Notes: generated by a model not told the origin, from the sequence alone. DNA of 64,000 nt from Rikenella sp031549665 (GCA_031549665.1 JAVBPJ010000004.1:1-64000), one strand, 5' to 3'; counted from the first letter of the stretch, positions 42,429-52,586 are shown. Numbers and translations are program-made.

Positions 42429-44923
42429 TGCCGGTTCGGTGTAAGGAGGTTGGCGATTTGGGGGCAAAAACGGTCGATGTCGCCGGCTCCGGCGGTAATC
42501 AGCACGTCGATCCGGTCGAGGTTGGCTTCGAGCCAGGGCAGCAGCTCTTCTTTCGAAAGAACGGCCTTTTCGGTGGTTTCAACCCCCTCGAGCAGCATCT
42601 CGGAGCATACCCCGGGCAGGGGCTCCTCGCGGGCGGGATAGACGGGCAGCAGGATCAGGCGGTCGGCCAGCCCCAGCACGCGGCTGAACTCGGCGGCGAA
42701 ATCGCGGGTGCGGGTGTAGAGGTGGGGCTGGAACACGAGGGTGATTTTCCGGCCCGGGAACATGGCGCGCACCGAGGTGAGCATCGCCTCCAGTTCGGCG
42801 GGGTGGTGGGCGTAGTCGTCCATGTACACCAGCCGGGGGGTGTTGATCCAGAAGTCGAACCGGCGCTGCACGCCGCTGAAGGTTTCGATGGCTTTTTTCA
42901 GGTTGTCGTTGTCGAAGCCCTGGCTCCACACCAGCGCGGCGGCGCCGACGCAGTTTTCGAGGTTGATCACCCCGGGGATGCCCAGCCGGCACCCTTCCAA
43001 CCGGCGGTCGGGGAATACCAGGTCGAACGAGTAGTAACCGCCCTCGAGCAGGGCGAGGTTTTCGGCGTGGAAATCGGCCGCGGGGTCGGTGGCGTGGTAG
43101 GTGTAGTCGCGGCGTCCGGCCTTGGGAGGCAGGCTCAGCCCCTTGCGCAGGAACAGCGCCTGGCTCACCTGATCGGCGAAGGCGGCGAAGGCGGCGCGGA
43201 ACGAGGCCTCGTCGCCGTAAATGTCCAAGTGGTCGGGGTCCATGGCCGTGATGACGGCGGCGGCGGGGTGGAGCTGCAGGAACGAACGGTCGAACTCGTC
43301 GGCCTCGACGCTCATCCGGTCGCCCGGGCCGAGGACGAGGTTCGAACCGAAATTCTTGGAGACCCCGCCCAGAAAAGCCGATCCCTGTCCGGCCCCCACG
43401 CTGTTGAAGTAGGCGGCCATGGTGGTGGTGGTGGTTTTTCCGTGCGTTCCGGCCACAGCCAGTACGGTTTTGCCCTGGCCGATCAGGCCGAGTGCCTGCG
43501 AGCGTTTAACGACCTCGAACCCCTGTGCGCGGAACCAGGCCAGTTCGCCGAAATCGGCCGGTACGGCGGGGGTGTAGACGATGCGGGTGGTGGCGGAGTT
43601 CCTGAACGGGGCGGGAACGGCCTCGAGGTTGTCTTCGTAATGGATGGCGATCCCTTCGGCTTCGAGTTGCCGGGTCAGGGGGCTGGGGGTGCGGTCGTAC
43701 CCGGCCACGCCGCAGCCTTCGTGCCGGAAGTAGCGGGCCAGGGCGCTCATGCCGATGCCGCCGATGCCGATGAAGTAGACGTTCCGCTGTTCCATCGACT
43801 TGCCGCTCAACCGGATCAGCTCGTCGGCCAGGTCGTTGGCGGCGGCGGGTTTGCCGAGGGCTTTGATGCCGGCGGCCAACGAGGTGCGCAGCGCGGGGTT
43901 GCCGGCCAGGGCGAGGGCTTCGGGAATGGCCCGCCCGACGGCCTCGTTGTCGGGGATCAGCAGGGCGGCCTGCCGGTTGACCAGCGCGCGGGCGTTGGCG
44001 GTTTGGTGGTCTTCGGCCACGTTGGGCGAGGGGACGAAAAGGGTGGGGCGGCCGATGAGTTGCAGTTCGGAAACGGTACTGGCTCCGGCGCGGGCGATCA
44101 CCACGTCGGCCAGGGCGTAGGCCAAATCCATCCGTTCGATGAAGGCTCCCCGCCATACGTTTGCAGGCAGCCCTTCGGGGCCGATCCGTTGGGCGATCGA
44201 GGCGTCGTAGTAGCGGCCGTTTTGCCAAATGAGTTGTACGTCGTCGCGTCCGCGCAGGGTGTCGAGGTGTTGCAGGACGGCTTCGTTGAGGGTGCGTGTG
44301 CCGAGGCTGCCCCCCACCACGAGCAGGGTGGTTCGAGCGGGGTCGAGGCCGAAATGACGGGCCGCCTCCTGCCGCGTCTGCGGGTCGTCCAACCGACTGG
44401 CGAACGAGGCGCGCAGGGGGTTTCCGGTGGCGAGGATTTTCTCGGGGGCGAAAAAGCGCTCCATCCGGTCGTAGGCCACGCAAACGCGCTGCGCCCTCCG
44501 GCCGAGGATGCGGTTGGTGAGTCCGGCGTGGGAATTCTGCTCCTGGATCAGGGTGGGAATGCCCATCTGTTGCGCCATCCACAACAGGGGGGCGCTGGCG
44601 TAGCCGCCGAATCCGGCCACGATGTCGGGGCGGAACGAGCGGAGGATTTGGCGGGCTTTCCGTACGCTTTTAACCACCTTGAAAGGCAGCGAGAGGTTGC
44701 TTGCGGCCAGCCGCCGTTGCAGTCCCGCCACGGGCAGGCCGACGATTTCGAACCCGGCTTTGGGTACCCGCTCCATCTCCATTTTTCCCTCGGCCCCGAC
44801 AAACAGGATATCGACCCGGTCGCCCAGCCGGCTCTTCAGCGCTTCGGCCACGGCCAGGGCGGGGTAGATGTGTCCGGCGGTGCCGCCGCCGCTCAAAATA
44901 ATACGCAGGGTGTTGTTTTTCAT
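42425..44923 (-). CDS. murG-murC: MurG-MurC fusion: lipid II GlcNAc transferase plus UDP-MurNAc--L-alanine ligase
   Basis: One uninterrupted 832-residue frame. Residues 1-~373 are complete MurG (LSGGGTAGHIYPALAVAEAL; GFGGYASAPLLWMAQ; IQEQNSHAGLTNRILG; ARAGASTVSELQLIGRPTLF), which adds GlcNAc to lipid I. Residues 377-832 are complete MurC (EQRNVYFIGIGGIGMSALARYF; ATP loop VAGTHGKTTTTTMAAYF; MDDYAHHPAELEAML), which adds L-Ala to UDP-MurNAc. The junction reads ...DELIRLSGKS-MEQRN with no stop; the codon before the internal ATG (43795) is TCG, one base from TAG. MurG is membrane-associated and MurC cytosolic, so the fusion would bring the first and last cytoplasmic steps together. A sequencing error at one base is the alternative. 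It starts 6 bp after ftsW. Confidence 0.88.
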   Translation of the reverse strand: MKNNTLRIILSGGGTAGHIYPALAVAEALKSRLGDRVDILFVGAEGKMEMERVPKAGFEIVGLPVAGLQRRLAASNLSLPFKVVKSVRKARQILRSFRPDIVAGFGGYASAPLLWMAQQMGIPTLIQEQNSHAGLTNRILGRRAQRVCVAYDRMERFFAPEKILATGNPLRASFASRLDDPQTRQEAARHFGLDPARTTLLVVGGSLGTRTLNEAVLQHLDTLRGRDDVQLIWQNGRYYDASIAQRIGPEGLPANVWRGAFIERMDLAYALADVVIARAGASTVSELQLIGRPTLFVPSPNVAEDHQTANARALVNRQAALLIPDNEAVGRAIPEALALAGNPALRTSLAAGIKALGKPAAANDLADELIRLSGKSMEQRNVYFIGIGGIGMSALARYFRHEGCGVAGYDRTPSPLTRQLEAEGIAIHYEDNLEAVPAPFRNSATTRIVYTPAVPADFGELAWFRAQGFEVVKRSQALGLIGQGKTVLAVAGTHGKTTTTTMAAYFNSVGAGQGSAFLGGVSKNFGSNLVLGPGDRMSVEADEFDRSFLQLHPAAAVITAMDPDHLDIYGDEASFRAAFAAFADQVSQALFLRKGLSLPPKAGRRDYTYHATDPAADFHAENLALLEGGYYSFDLVFPDRRLEGCRLGIPGVINLENCVGAAALVWSQGFDNDNLKKAIETFSGVQRRFDFWINTPRLVYMDDYAHHPAELEAMLTSVRAMFPGRKITLVFQPHLYTRTRDFAAEFSRVLGLADRLILLPVYPAREEPLPGVCSEMLLEGVETTEKAVLSKEELLPWLEANLDRIDVLITAGAGDIDRFCPQIANLLTPNRQ

Positions 44924-44929
44924 GCGGGT

Positions 44930-46357
44930 CTATTCCAGGTCAATCACCTCGCGCGAGGTGGGGTGGGTTGTTGGGTCGTCGGTTCCCTTGTCGAGCAGTT
45001 GCAGTTCGTCGGGGTCGAAACTTTCGGAGGCTTCGGAGGCGGAATAGTTCGGAACGCCGACGGATCCTCCGGTCGCCGTTGCTGCCGCCGTTTCGAGAGG
45101 CGGACAGGGTTCGGCCCGCGCCTCGCGGAGTTCGCGCTCGATCTCGGCTTCGCTTTCACGGCTCACGCCCAGGATCATGCCGATGGCCACGCAGGTGAAA
45201 AAGACGGACGATCCGCCCAGACTGATCAGCGGCAGAGGTTGTCCGGTAACGGGCATCAGCCCCACCGAAACGGCCATGTTGACGAAGGCTTGCAGGGTGA
45301 TGATCAGGCTCAGGCCCAACACCATCAGCCCCTGCGAGGGCCTGCGGCATCGCCGGACGATGAGTCCCGCACGGTAAAAAAACCAGAGGTAGAGTACAAA
45401 AACGACCCCGCCGCCCAGCAATCCGTACTCTTCGACGATGAAGGCGTAGGCGAAGTCGGAGTAGGGGTGGGGGAGTTGCGAACGCTGGGTGCTGTTGCCG
45501 GGGCCCTTGCCGAGGATGCCCCCCGAGGCGATGGCCACCTCGGCCTGTTCGGCCTGGAACCGGTCGCCGCTCATGGGTTTGCCAGCCGCCTGTTCGGTGG
45601 GCTCCACGAACTGGGTAACCCGGTTGACCCAGGTTTCGGCGCGGCCTACTCCGGCCAGTTTCATGGCGCCGATGATGACGATCCCGCTGACCAGCCCGGC
45701 CAGCAGCAGGCGGTTGATCTCGCGTTGGCGTACCCGGCCCACCATCAGCATTACCAGGCAGGTGGCGAAGATGATGCCGGCGGTGGACAGGTTCGAGGGC
45801 ATTACGACGGCCGTCGCCAGCAAGATGGGGAGGATGAGCGGGCGGGTGGTTTTGATCCAGATGTCGCGGTTACGCCCGGGGTCGTCGCTCCATCGGCCCG
45901 GCCACAGGGCGGGCAGGATGGGGATGCGGTCGATGATCTCCTGCCGGCTACCGAGCCGTTGCGCCAGCAGCACCACCAGGGCCACTTTCAGCAGTTCGGA
46001 GGGCTGGAACGTGAAGCCTAAGCCGGGAATCTTCAGCCAGCGCGCCGCGTCGTTGAGCGAAACGCCGATCACGTAGGTGAGGATCACCAGCACCAGACTG
46101 AGCTGGAACAGCGCCTTGGCGTACCGCGCGTACCACCGGTAGTTGAACCAGTGAACCGCGATGATGATGAAAAACCCGATGAGGATGAACCGGAACTGCC
46201 GGAAAAGGTAGTAGGAGGTGTTTCCTCCCACCTCGCGGTAGGCCATCGAGGCGGTGGCCGAATAGACCACCAGCAGCGAGACCAGAAAGAGGACTGCCAC
46301 GATGATCCACAGCGCCTTATCTCCGCGAAATAGTACGAGTCGCCTCTTTTTTGCCAT
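44930..46357 (-). CDS. ftsW: Lipid II polymerase/flippase-like division protein FtsW
   Basis: 475-residue SEDS-family membrane protein with ten helices, the glycosyltransferase partner of FtsI at the septum. SEDS features include NDAARWLKIPGLGFTFQPSELLKVALVV (about 120-147), NSTQRSQLPHPYSDFAYAFIVEEYG and PLPLISLGGSSVFFTCVAIGM near the end. An ~80-residue acidic tail follows the last helix. The start MAKKRRLVLF at 46357 is set by homology; a longer frame starting at 46564 would run back through the promoter. First gene of the second dcw half; in relatives it would directly follow murD. Confidence 0.94.
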   Translation of the reverse strand: MAKKRRLVLFRGDKALWIIVAVLFLVSLLVVYSATASMAYREVGGNTSYYLFRQFRFILIGFFIIIAVHWFNYRWYARYAKALFQLSLVLVILTYVIGVSLNDAARWLKIPGLGFTFQPSELLKVALVVLLAQRLGSRQEIIDRIPILPALWPGRWSDDPGRNRDIWIKTTRPLILPILLATAVVMPSNLSTAGIIFATCLVMLMVGRVRQREINRLLLAGLVSGIVIIGAMKLAGVGRAETWVNRVTQFVEPTEQAAGKPMSGDRFQAEQAEVAIASGGILGKGPGNSTQRSQLPHPYSDFAYAFIVEEYGLLGGGVVFVLYLWFFYRAGLIVRRCRRPSQGLMVLGLSLIITLQAFVNMAVSVGLMPVTGQPLPLISLGGSSVFFTCVAIGMILGVSRESEAEIERELREARAEPCPPLETAAATATGGSVGVPNYSASEASESFDPDELQLLDKGTDDPTTHPTSREVIDLE

Positions 46358-46361
46358 GCCC

Positions 46362-46369
46362 CAAAGGTA
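46362..46369 (-). promoter_or_regulatory. -7 box of the ftsW-ftsZ operon (predicted leaderless)
   Basis: TACCTTTG followed after four bases (gggc) by the ATG at 46357 on the minus strand. The transcript is predicted to start at or next to the start codon. Confidence 0.62.
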
Positions 46370-46488
46370 CTCTTTTTTTGGCTTGTTTTCCGGTTTGTTT
46401 CGCTTGTCGCGGGCCCCTGTTCCGGATTTTTTCGGCTGGCAGCGGAGCTGACAAAATGGCAGCCGCACTCCCTTTGGCATGGAATGTG

Positions 46489-46496
46489 TAAATTTG
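46489..46496 (+). promoter_or_regulatory. -7 box of groES-groEL
   Basis: TAAATTTG, 73 bp before the groES ATG. The leader is A-rich just before the start. No CIRCE inverted repeat was seen. Confidence 0.55.
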
Positions 46497-46569
46497 TCGA
46501 TTGTTCGGGAGAGGAGCCTCGCCCCGATGCTTTTTTCAACCAAAAAAACCAATCTAAAATACAAACAAA

Positions 46570-46839
46570 ATGAAAATCAAACCATTAGCAGACAGAGTGT
46601 TGATTGAACCCAAGACGGCGGAAGAGAAGACCGCATCGGGCTTGTTCATTCCCGACAGCGCTAAGGAAAAACCGCTGGCCGGCATCGTAGTGGCCGTGGG
46701 TCCCGGAACCGACGAGGTGAAAATGGAGGTGAAAAAAGGCGACCAGGTGCTGTACGGAAAATACGCCGGTACCGAAATCACCGTCGACGGCACGGACTAC
46801 CTGATTATGAAACAAAACGACATTTTGGCAATCATCTAA
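46570..46839 (+). CDS. groES: Co-chaperonin GroES
   Basis: 89-residue GroES, the lid of the GroEL chamber. It begins KIKPLADRVLIEPKTAEEKTASGLFIPDSAKEKP, containing the mobile loop (about 16-33), and ends with GTDYLIMKQNDILAII. It is slightly shorter than the 95-97 residues of E. coli, as usual in Bacteroidetes. groEL starts 13 bp downstream, and the pair has one promoter and one terminator. Confidence 0.97.
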   Translation: MKIKPLADRVLIEPKTAEEKTASGLFIPDSAKEKPLAGIVVAVGPGTDEVKMEVKKGDQVLYGKYAGTEITVDGTDYLIMKQNDILAII

Positions 46840-46852
46840 ACAACCTACCACC

Positions 46853-48487
<1,635 letters not shown>

Positions 48488-48505
48488 TCACGCCCTTTTC
48501 CCACG

Positions 48506-48539
48506 AAAGGAGGCCCGCCTGGCAAGGCGGGCCTCCTTT
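48506..48539 (+). terminator. groEL terminator
   Basis: 15-bp stem aaaggaggcccgcct / aggcgggcctccttt with loop ggca, followed by atattt. Confidence 0.9.
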
Positions 48540-48718
48540 ATATTTAGGGTTGTGGCGCTCACGGCAGCTTCACCGGCCGCGGAAGCGCCCTGGGAGCGGC
48601 AGGCGACCAACGCCAAAACGATCGTATAATCATCAAGTAAAGCGCATCCTTTTGGTTTGCGCCAAGCCGGAAAAATAGCCGCAAAGATGGGGTTGCCTTG
48701 TCTTGGGTCTTAATTTTT

Positions 48719-48726
48719 TACCTTTG
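48719..48726 (+). promoter_or_regulatory. -7 box of metF
   Basis: TACCTTTG, eight bases before the ATG at 48735; predicted leader of about 4 nt. Confidence 0.68.
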
Positions 48727-48734
48727 TTCCCGTT

Positions 48735-49655
48735 ATGCGCATCTCCGATCAATTTACCGCCGGAAAAACCCTCTTTGGCTTTGAACTGCTCCCTCCCCTG
48801 AAAGGCCGGGGGATCGGTTCGGTGTTCGAGGTGGTGGAACGGCTTCTGCCTTTCGGCCCGTCGTACATGAACATCACGTACCACCGCGAGGAGGTGCAGC
48901 AGGGCCGCCTGGTGCGTAAACGCCCCGGCACGATGGCCGTTGCGGGCGCCGTCCACGCCCGCTATCCGCTCGAGGTGGTGCCGCACCTGATTTGCGGAGG
49001 GGCGACCCCCGACCAGATCGAGGATGCGCTGATCGACCTCCAGTTTTTGGGGATCGAAAACGTACTGGCGCTGCGGGGCGATCCTCCGCGCGGGGGTGCG
49101 TTCCCCTCTACGCCGCAGGGCCACGCCCACGCCTGCGACCTGGTGGCTCAAATTGCGGCGATGAACCGCGGACGCTACCTCGACCCGTCGATCGAAGCGC
49201 CCGCTCCAAGCCGTTTTTGCATCGGCGTGGCGGGCTATCCCGAAAAACACGCCGAAGCCGCCTCGCTACAGGAAGACATCGCCCGCCTGAAAGCCAAGGT
49301 GGACGCGGGGGCCGATTACGTGGTTACGCAACTGTTTTTTGACAACGCCCGTTACTTCGACTTTGTGGAGGCGTGCCGACGGGCGGGGATCACGGTGCCG
49401 ATCGTGGCGGGAATCAAACCGATTTCGTCGCTGCGCCACCTCGACCTGTTGCCCGGAACGTTCCAGATCACCCTGCCCGACGAGTTGCTGCGCGCCGCCC
49501 GGACCTGCCGAACGGATGCCGACATGAACCGGCTGGGCGTTGAATGGGCGGTGGCACAGGGACGCGAATTGATCGCGGCCGGCGTGCCTGCGCTCCATTT
49601 CTATACGATGGGCCGCGCCGGGAACATCGAACAGATCGCCCGCGAACTTTTCTGA
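48735..49655 (+). CDS. metF: Methylenetetrahydrofolate reductase
   Basis: 306-residue FAD-dependent TIM-barrel enzyme reducing 5,10-methylene-THF to 5-methyl-THF, the methyl donor for MetH (encoded at 58946). Conserved blocks: FELLPPLKGRG near the N-terminus, YMNITYHREE, IENVLALRGDPPRGG (about 112-126), GVAGYPEKHAEAA, DAGADYVVTQLFFDN and VAGIKPISS. The start is at 48735, almost at the predicted transcription start. It is monocistronic, convergent with the PurF-like operon, and ends 52 bp before a hairpin that serves the opposite strand. Confidence 0.95.
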   Translation: MRISDQFTAGKTLFGFELLPPLKGRGIGSVFEVVERLLPFGPSYMNITYHREEVQQGRLVRKRPGTMAVAGAVHARYPLEVVPHLICGGATPDQIEDALIDLQFLGIENVLALRGDPPRGGAFPSTPQGHAHACDLVAQIAAMNRGRYLDPSIEAPAPSRFCIGVAGYPEKHAEAASLQEDIARLKAKVDAGADYVVTQLFFDNARYFDFVEACRRAGITVPIVAGIKPISSLRHLDLLPGTFQITLPDELLRAARTCRTDADMNRLGVEWAVAQGRELIAAGVPALHFYTMGRAGNIEQIARELF

Positions 49656-49706
49656 CCCCTACGTTGAGCGCCGCGTGTCGGCGGACTGCATGCAACGTAA
49701 AAAAAA

Positions 49707-49740
49707 CACGCAGGCGCAACATATACGTTGTGCCTGCGTG
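49707..49740 (-). terminator. Terminator of the folE/PurF-like operon
   Basis: 14-bp stem (one G-U pair) cacgcaggc..caac / gttg..gcctgcgtg, loop of 6, followed on the minus strand by eight T. Confidence 0.9.
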
Positions 49741-49775
49741 CGTCTGTGCTGTAACCGCGGCGGGGTGCGCGGGGG

Positions 49776-51197
49776 TTATTCGAAGTAGCTTGAACGGTCC
49801 CAGCAGTGGGTGCAGAGCTGGTCTTTCGGCAGGCCGATCGAGGCCACCACATCCTCCAGGTGCTGGAACTTGAGCGAGGTGAGCTGCAGCTGCTTGCCCA
49901 TGATCTCGACCATCTTGGCGTACTTCTCCGAGGTGTGGTCGGCGTACTGGTCGAGGACTTCGTTGGTCAGCTTGTCGGTTCCCTCCAGGTCGCGGATCAC
50001 GCGGCGGGTGTAGAGGTCGAAGGTGGAACGCGAGGTCGAAAAATTCAGGAACACGCACGGAAAGATCAGCGGCGGGCAGGCGATCCGCATGTGGATGTCT
50101 TTTACGCCCACCTCTTTGAGTTTCACCACGTTGTCTTTGAGCTGCGTGCCGCGCACGATGGAGTCGTCCATGAAAACGATGTTCGAATCGCGGCAGAAAG
50201 CCTCGTTGGGCAGCAGTTTCATCTTGGCCACCAGGTCGCGCATGCCCTGGTTTTGCGGCATGAAACTGCGGGGCCAGGTGGGGGTGTACTTGACGAAGGG
50301 GCGCTTGTAGGGAATGCGGCGGGCGTTGCTGTACCCGATGGCGTGGCCCACGCCCGAGTCGGGGATGCCGGCGGCGAAATCGACCGAAAGATCGGTGTCG
50401 CGCGCGGCCATGGCGCCTCCGCAGCGGTAGCGCGTGTCTTCCACGTTGATCCCTTCGTAGTACGACGAGGGGTAGCCGTAGTAGACCCACAGGAATGCGC
50501 AGATTTGTTTGCGGTTGCCGGCGGCCACCACGTCGACCACGCCGTCGCGGGTCAGTTGCACGGCTTCGCCCGGCCCCAGGTCGCGCACGTAGTCGTAACC
50601 GAGGTTGGTGAAGGAGGAACTTTCCGAGGCGGCCACGTAGCCGTAGTCGTTTTTGCCGATGATCACGGGGGTGCGCCCAAAGCGGTCGCGGCAGGCGTAG
50701 ATGCCGTGTTCGGTGAGGATGAGCATCGAACACGACCCTTTGACGAGCCGTTGCACGTTTTCGATGCCGTCTTTGAAGGTCTTGCTGCGGCTGATGATGA
50801 TCGAGATCAGTTCGGTGGGGTTGATCTCGGAACCGGAAAGTTCGGAAAACTGGACGTTCTCGGAGAGCAGCTGGTCGACGATCTCTTCCATGTTTTCGAT
50901 CCGAGCCACGCTCACCACCGAAAAACGCCCCAGGTGGCTGGTTACGGTGATGGGCTGCGACTCGTAGTCGCTGATTACGCCGATGCCCAGGAGCGATCCG
51001 GCGAAACGGGGCAGGTCGTCCTCGAATTTGTTGCGGAAGTAGCCGTTCTCAAGGCTGTGGATCGAGCGGACAAACTTTTCGCCGTCGTAAAAACACATCC
51101 CGGCCCGCTTGGTGCCGAGATGCGAATGGTAGTCGGTACAGTAAAAAACGTCGTTGACACAATCTCGCCGCGAGGCGCAACCGAAAAATCCGCTCAT
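49776..51197 (-). CDS. Amidophosphoribosyltransferase-like protein lacking the catalytic cysteine
   Basis: 473-residue PurF paralogue. The N-terminal Ntn glutaminase domain begins M-S-G-F-F-G; PurF needs Cys at the processed N-terminus. The phosphoribosyltransferase domain keeps the PRPP loop NIVFMDDSIVRGTQL (about 340-354), CRDRFGRTPVIIG and the C-terminal LCTHCWDRSSYFE with paired cysteines. Bacteroidetes often carry this second copy (Gly at the position in others) beside a canonical PurF. Ammonia-dependent activity or a non-purine role is possible. It starts 7 bp after folE, in an operon with folE and a nitroreductase. Confidence 0.85.
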   Translation of the reverse strand: MSGFFGCASRRDCVNDVFYCTDYHSHLGTKRAGMCFYDGEKFVRSIHSLENGYFRNKFEDDLPRFAGSLLGIGVISDYESQPITVTSHLGRFSVVSVARIENMEEIVDQLLSENVQFSELSGSEINPTELISIIISRSKTFKDGIENVQRLVKGSCSMLILTEHGIYACRDRFGRTPVIIGKNDYGYVAASESSSFTNLGYDYVRDLGPGEAVQLTRDGVVDVVAAGNRKQICAFLWVYYGYPSSYYEGINVEDTRYRCGGAMAARDTDLSVDFAAGIPDSGVGHAIGYSNARRIPYKRPFVKYTPTWPRSFMPQNQGMRDLVAKMKLLPNEAFCRDSNIVFMDDSIVRGTQLKDNVVKLKEVGVKDIHMRIACPPLIFPCVFLNFSTSRSTFDLYTRRVIRDLEGTDKLTNEVLDQYADHTSEKYAKMVEIMGKQLQLTSLKFQHLEDVVASIGLPKDQLCTHCWDRSSYFE

Positions 51198-51204
51198 AAA
51201 AACG

Positions 51205-51792
51205 CTATCTTAATTTGTTGGCAATCAGGTGCATAAACTCTTCCCGAGTTTGGGGTTGATTCAAAAAGGCGCCGGTAAAGGCCGAGGTGGTGGTGGCGGA
51301 GTTCTGCTTTTGCACCCCGCGCATTTGCATGCACATGTGCGAGGCTTCGATCACCACGGCCACTCCCAGCGGGTTGAGCGCCTGCTGGATGCAATCGCGG
51401 ATTTGGACCGTCATGCGTTCCTGTACCTGGAGGCGGCGTGCGAAGATGTCGACCACGCGGGGGATCTTCGACAGGCCGGTGATATAGCCGTTGGGAATGT
51501 AGGCCACGTGGGCCTTGCCGTAAAAGGGGACCAGGTGGTGTTCGCACAGCGAGTAGAGTTCGATGTCTTTCACCACGACCATCTGCTTGTACTCTTCGAC
51601 GAACTTGGCCGAGAGCAGTACTTGCATCGGGTCTTCGTCGTACCCCTGGGTCATGAAAGCCATGGCTTTGGCCACGCGTTCGGGGGTTTTGAGGAGTCCC
51701 TCCCGATCGGGGTCTTCGCCCAGCAGCCGGAGGATCTCTTTGTAGTGTTTGGCCAGCTCGGCCAACCGCTGTTCGTCTACCATTGGTTCCAA
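51205..51792 (-). CDS. folE: GTP cyclohydrolase I
   Basis: 195-residue GTP cyclohydrolase I, converting GTP to 7,8-dihydroneopterin triphosphate, first step of folate synthesis. Zinc ligands are in LCEHHLVPFYGKAHVAYIP (about 82-100) and HMCMQMRGV (about 152-160); SKIPRVVDIFARRLQVQERMT carries the catalytic QxQER context. The start may be 51792 or the next ATG at 51783; either overlaps or abuts the nitroreductase stop, so translation is probably coupled. It sits between a nitroreductase lipoprotein and the PurF-like gene. Confidence 0.96.
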   Translation of the reverse strand: MEPMVDEQRLAELAKHYKEILRLLGEDPDREGLLKTPERVAKAMAFMTQGYDEDPMQVLLSAKFVEEYKQMVVVKDIELYSLCEHHLVPFYGKAHVAYIPNGYITGLSKIPRVVDIFARRLQVQERMTVQIRDCIQQALNPLGVAVVIEASHMCMQMRGVQKQNSATTTSAFTGAFLNQPQTREEFMHLIANKLR

Positions 51793-52355
51793 TGTATGCG
51801 GGTCGAGTCGTATTTTTCCTTGGGTTGGCTTTCGCCGTCTTCGTAGCCGAACGGGATCAGGGTCAGGGGTACGATGTTGTCGGGCAGGTTGAGCGCCTTG
51901 CGTACGGCGGCGATCCGGTCAGGGCCGGGATGCACGCCCGTCCATACGGTGGCGATGCCCAGGGACTGGGCGGCCAGCAGCAGGTTCTCTCCGGCCAGCG
52001 CGCAGTCGGTCTGCCACATGTAGGGCGAAACGGTGGTGTCGCCGCAAATGGCGACGGCATGGGGGGCGGTGGCCAGCATGCCGGCGTAGGGAAGTTGGAC
52101 TTGCAGGCTGTCCATGGCGGTGCGGTCGTTCACCACAACGAAGTGCCAGGGCCGGAGGTCCATACCCGAGGGGGCGGCCATGGCGGCGCGCAGCATCAGG
52201 TCGATGGTGTCGGCCGAAACGGTGCGGGGCGTGAATTTGCGGACGCTTCGCCGCGCGTGGATGGTTTCGAGGGTGGGGTTGGCGGGCGCGACAGAGGTCG
52301 AGGCGCAGGCGGTCAATAGGAGGGCCAGGGAGGCGCCGAAGATTTGTTTGGTCAT
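51777..52355 (-). CDS. Nitroreductase family lipoprotein
   Basis: 192-residue FMN-dependent nitroreductase-fold protein with a lipoprotein signal: TKQIFGASLALLLTAC, lipobox LTAC with cysteine at about residue 17. FMN-binding features: HARRSVRKFTPRTVSADTI, AAMAAPSGMDLRPWHFVVV, GENLLLAAQSLGIATVWTG and LIPFGYED near the end. Export of a flavoprotein to the envelope is unusual in general but seen in Bacteroidetes. The start at 52355 is set by the signal and by the promoter at 52396-52389. First gene of the operon with folE. Confidence 0.88.
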   Translation of the reverse strand: MTKQIFGASLALLLTACASTSVAPANPTLETIHARRSVRKFTPRTVSADTIDLMLRAAMAAPSGMDLRPWHFVVVNDRTAMDSLQVQLPYAGMLATAPHAVAICGDTTVSPYMWQTDCALAGENLLLAAQSLGIATVWTGVHPGPDRIAAVRKALNLPDNIVPLTLIPFGYEDGESQPKEKYDSTRIHWNQW

Positions 52356-52388
52356 GGCTGTATTCGTTTTGACAAACAATGGATGATG

Positions 52389-52396
52389 CAAAGGTA
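52389..52396 (-). promoter_or_regulatory. -7 box of the nitroreductase-folE operon
   Basis: TACCTTTG on the minus strand, 33 bp before the ATG at 52355; it excludes the longer frame starting at 52391. Confidence 0.7.
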
Positions 52397-52502
52397 TTCA
52401 TTTTATCGGGACGGAGATAGCCGATGCGATGCGTTTTTTCCGTTAAAAACGGGTGCGGGGGAAAAATGTAGTGTGAATCGAATAACAACAAGAAATATTC
52501 GC

Positions 52503-52510
52503 TACCTTTG
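52503..52510 (+). promoter_or_regulatory. -7 box of pckA
   Basis: TACCTTTG, 76 bp before the pckA ATG; leader of about 72 nt, A-rich before the start. Confidence 0.68.
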
Positions 52511-52586
52511 TAGGCCGTCTTCCGTCCGAGAAAGGCGAAAGACTTCACGGAACCCAAATAATTAACAACATAAACACCTGAATACC

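Noticed and set aside
42458..46021. Very long open frame on the plus strand antisense to murG/murC and ftsW (over 1100 codons)
   Set aside because: Arises from the GC-rich third positions of the real minus-strand genes; composition is Gly/Val/His-rich without any family motif, while the opposite strand encodes complete Mur and Fts proteins.
46441..46569. CIRCE element before groES
   Set aside because: No TTAGCACTC-N9-GAGTGCTAA-like inverted repeat is present.
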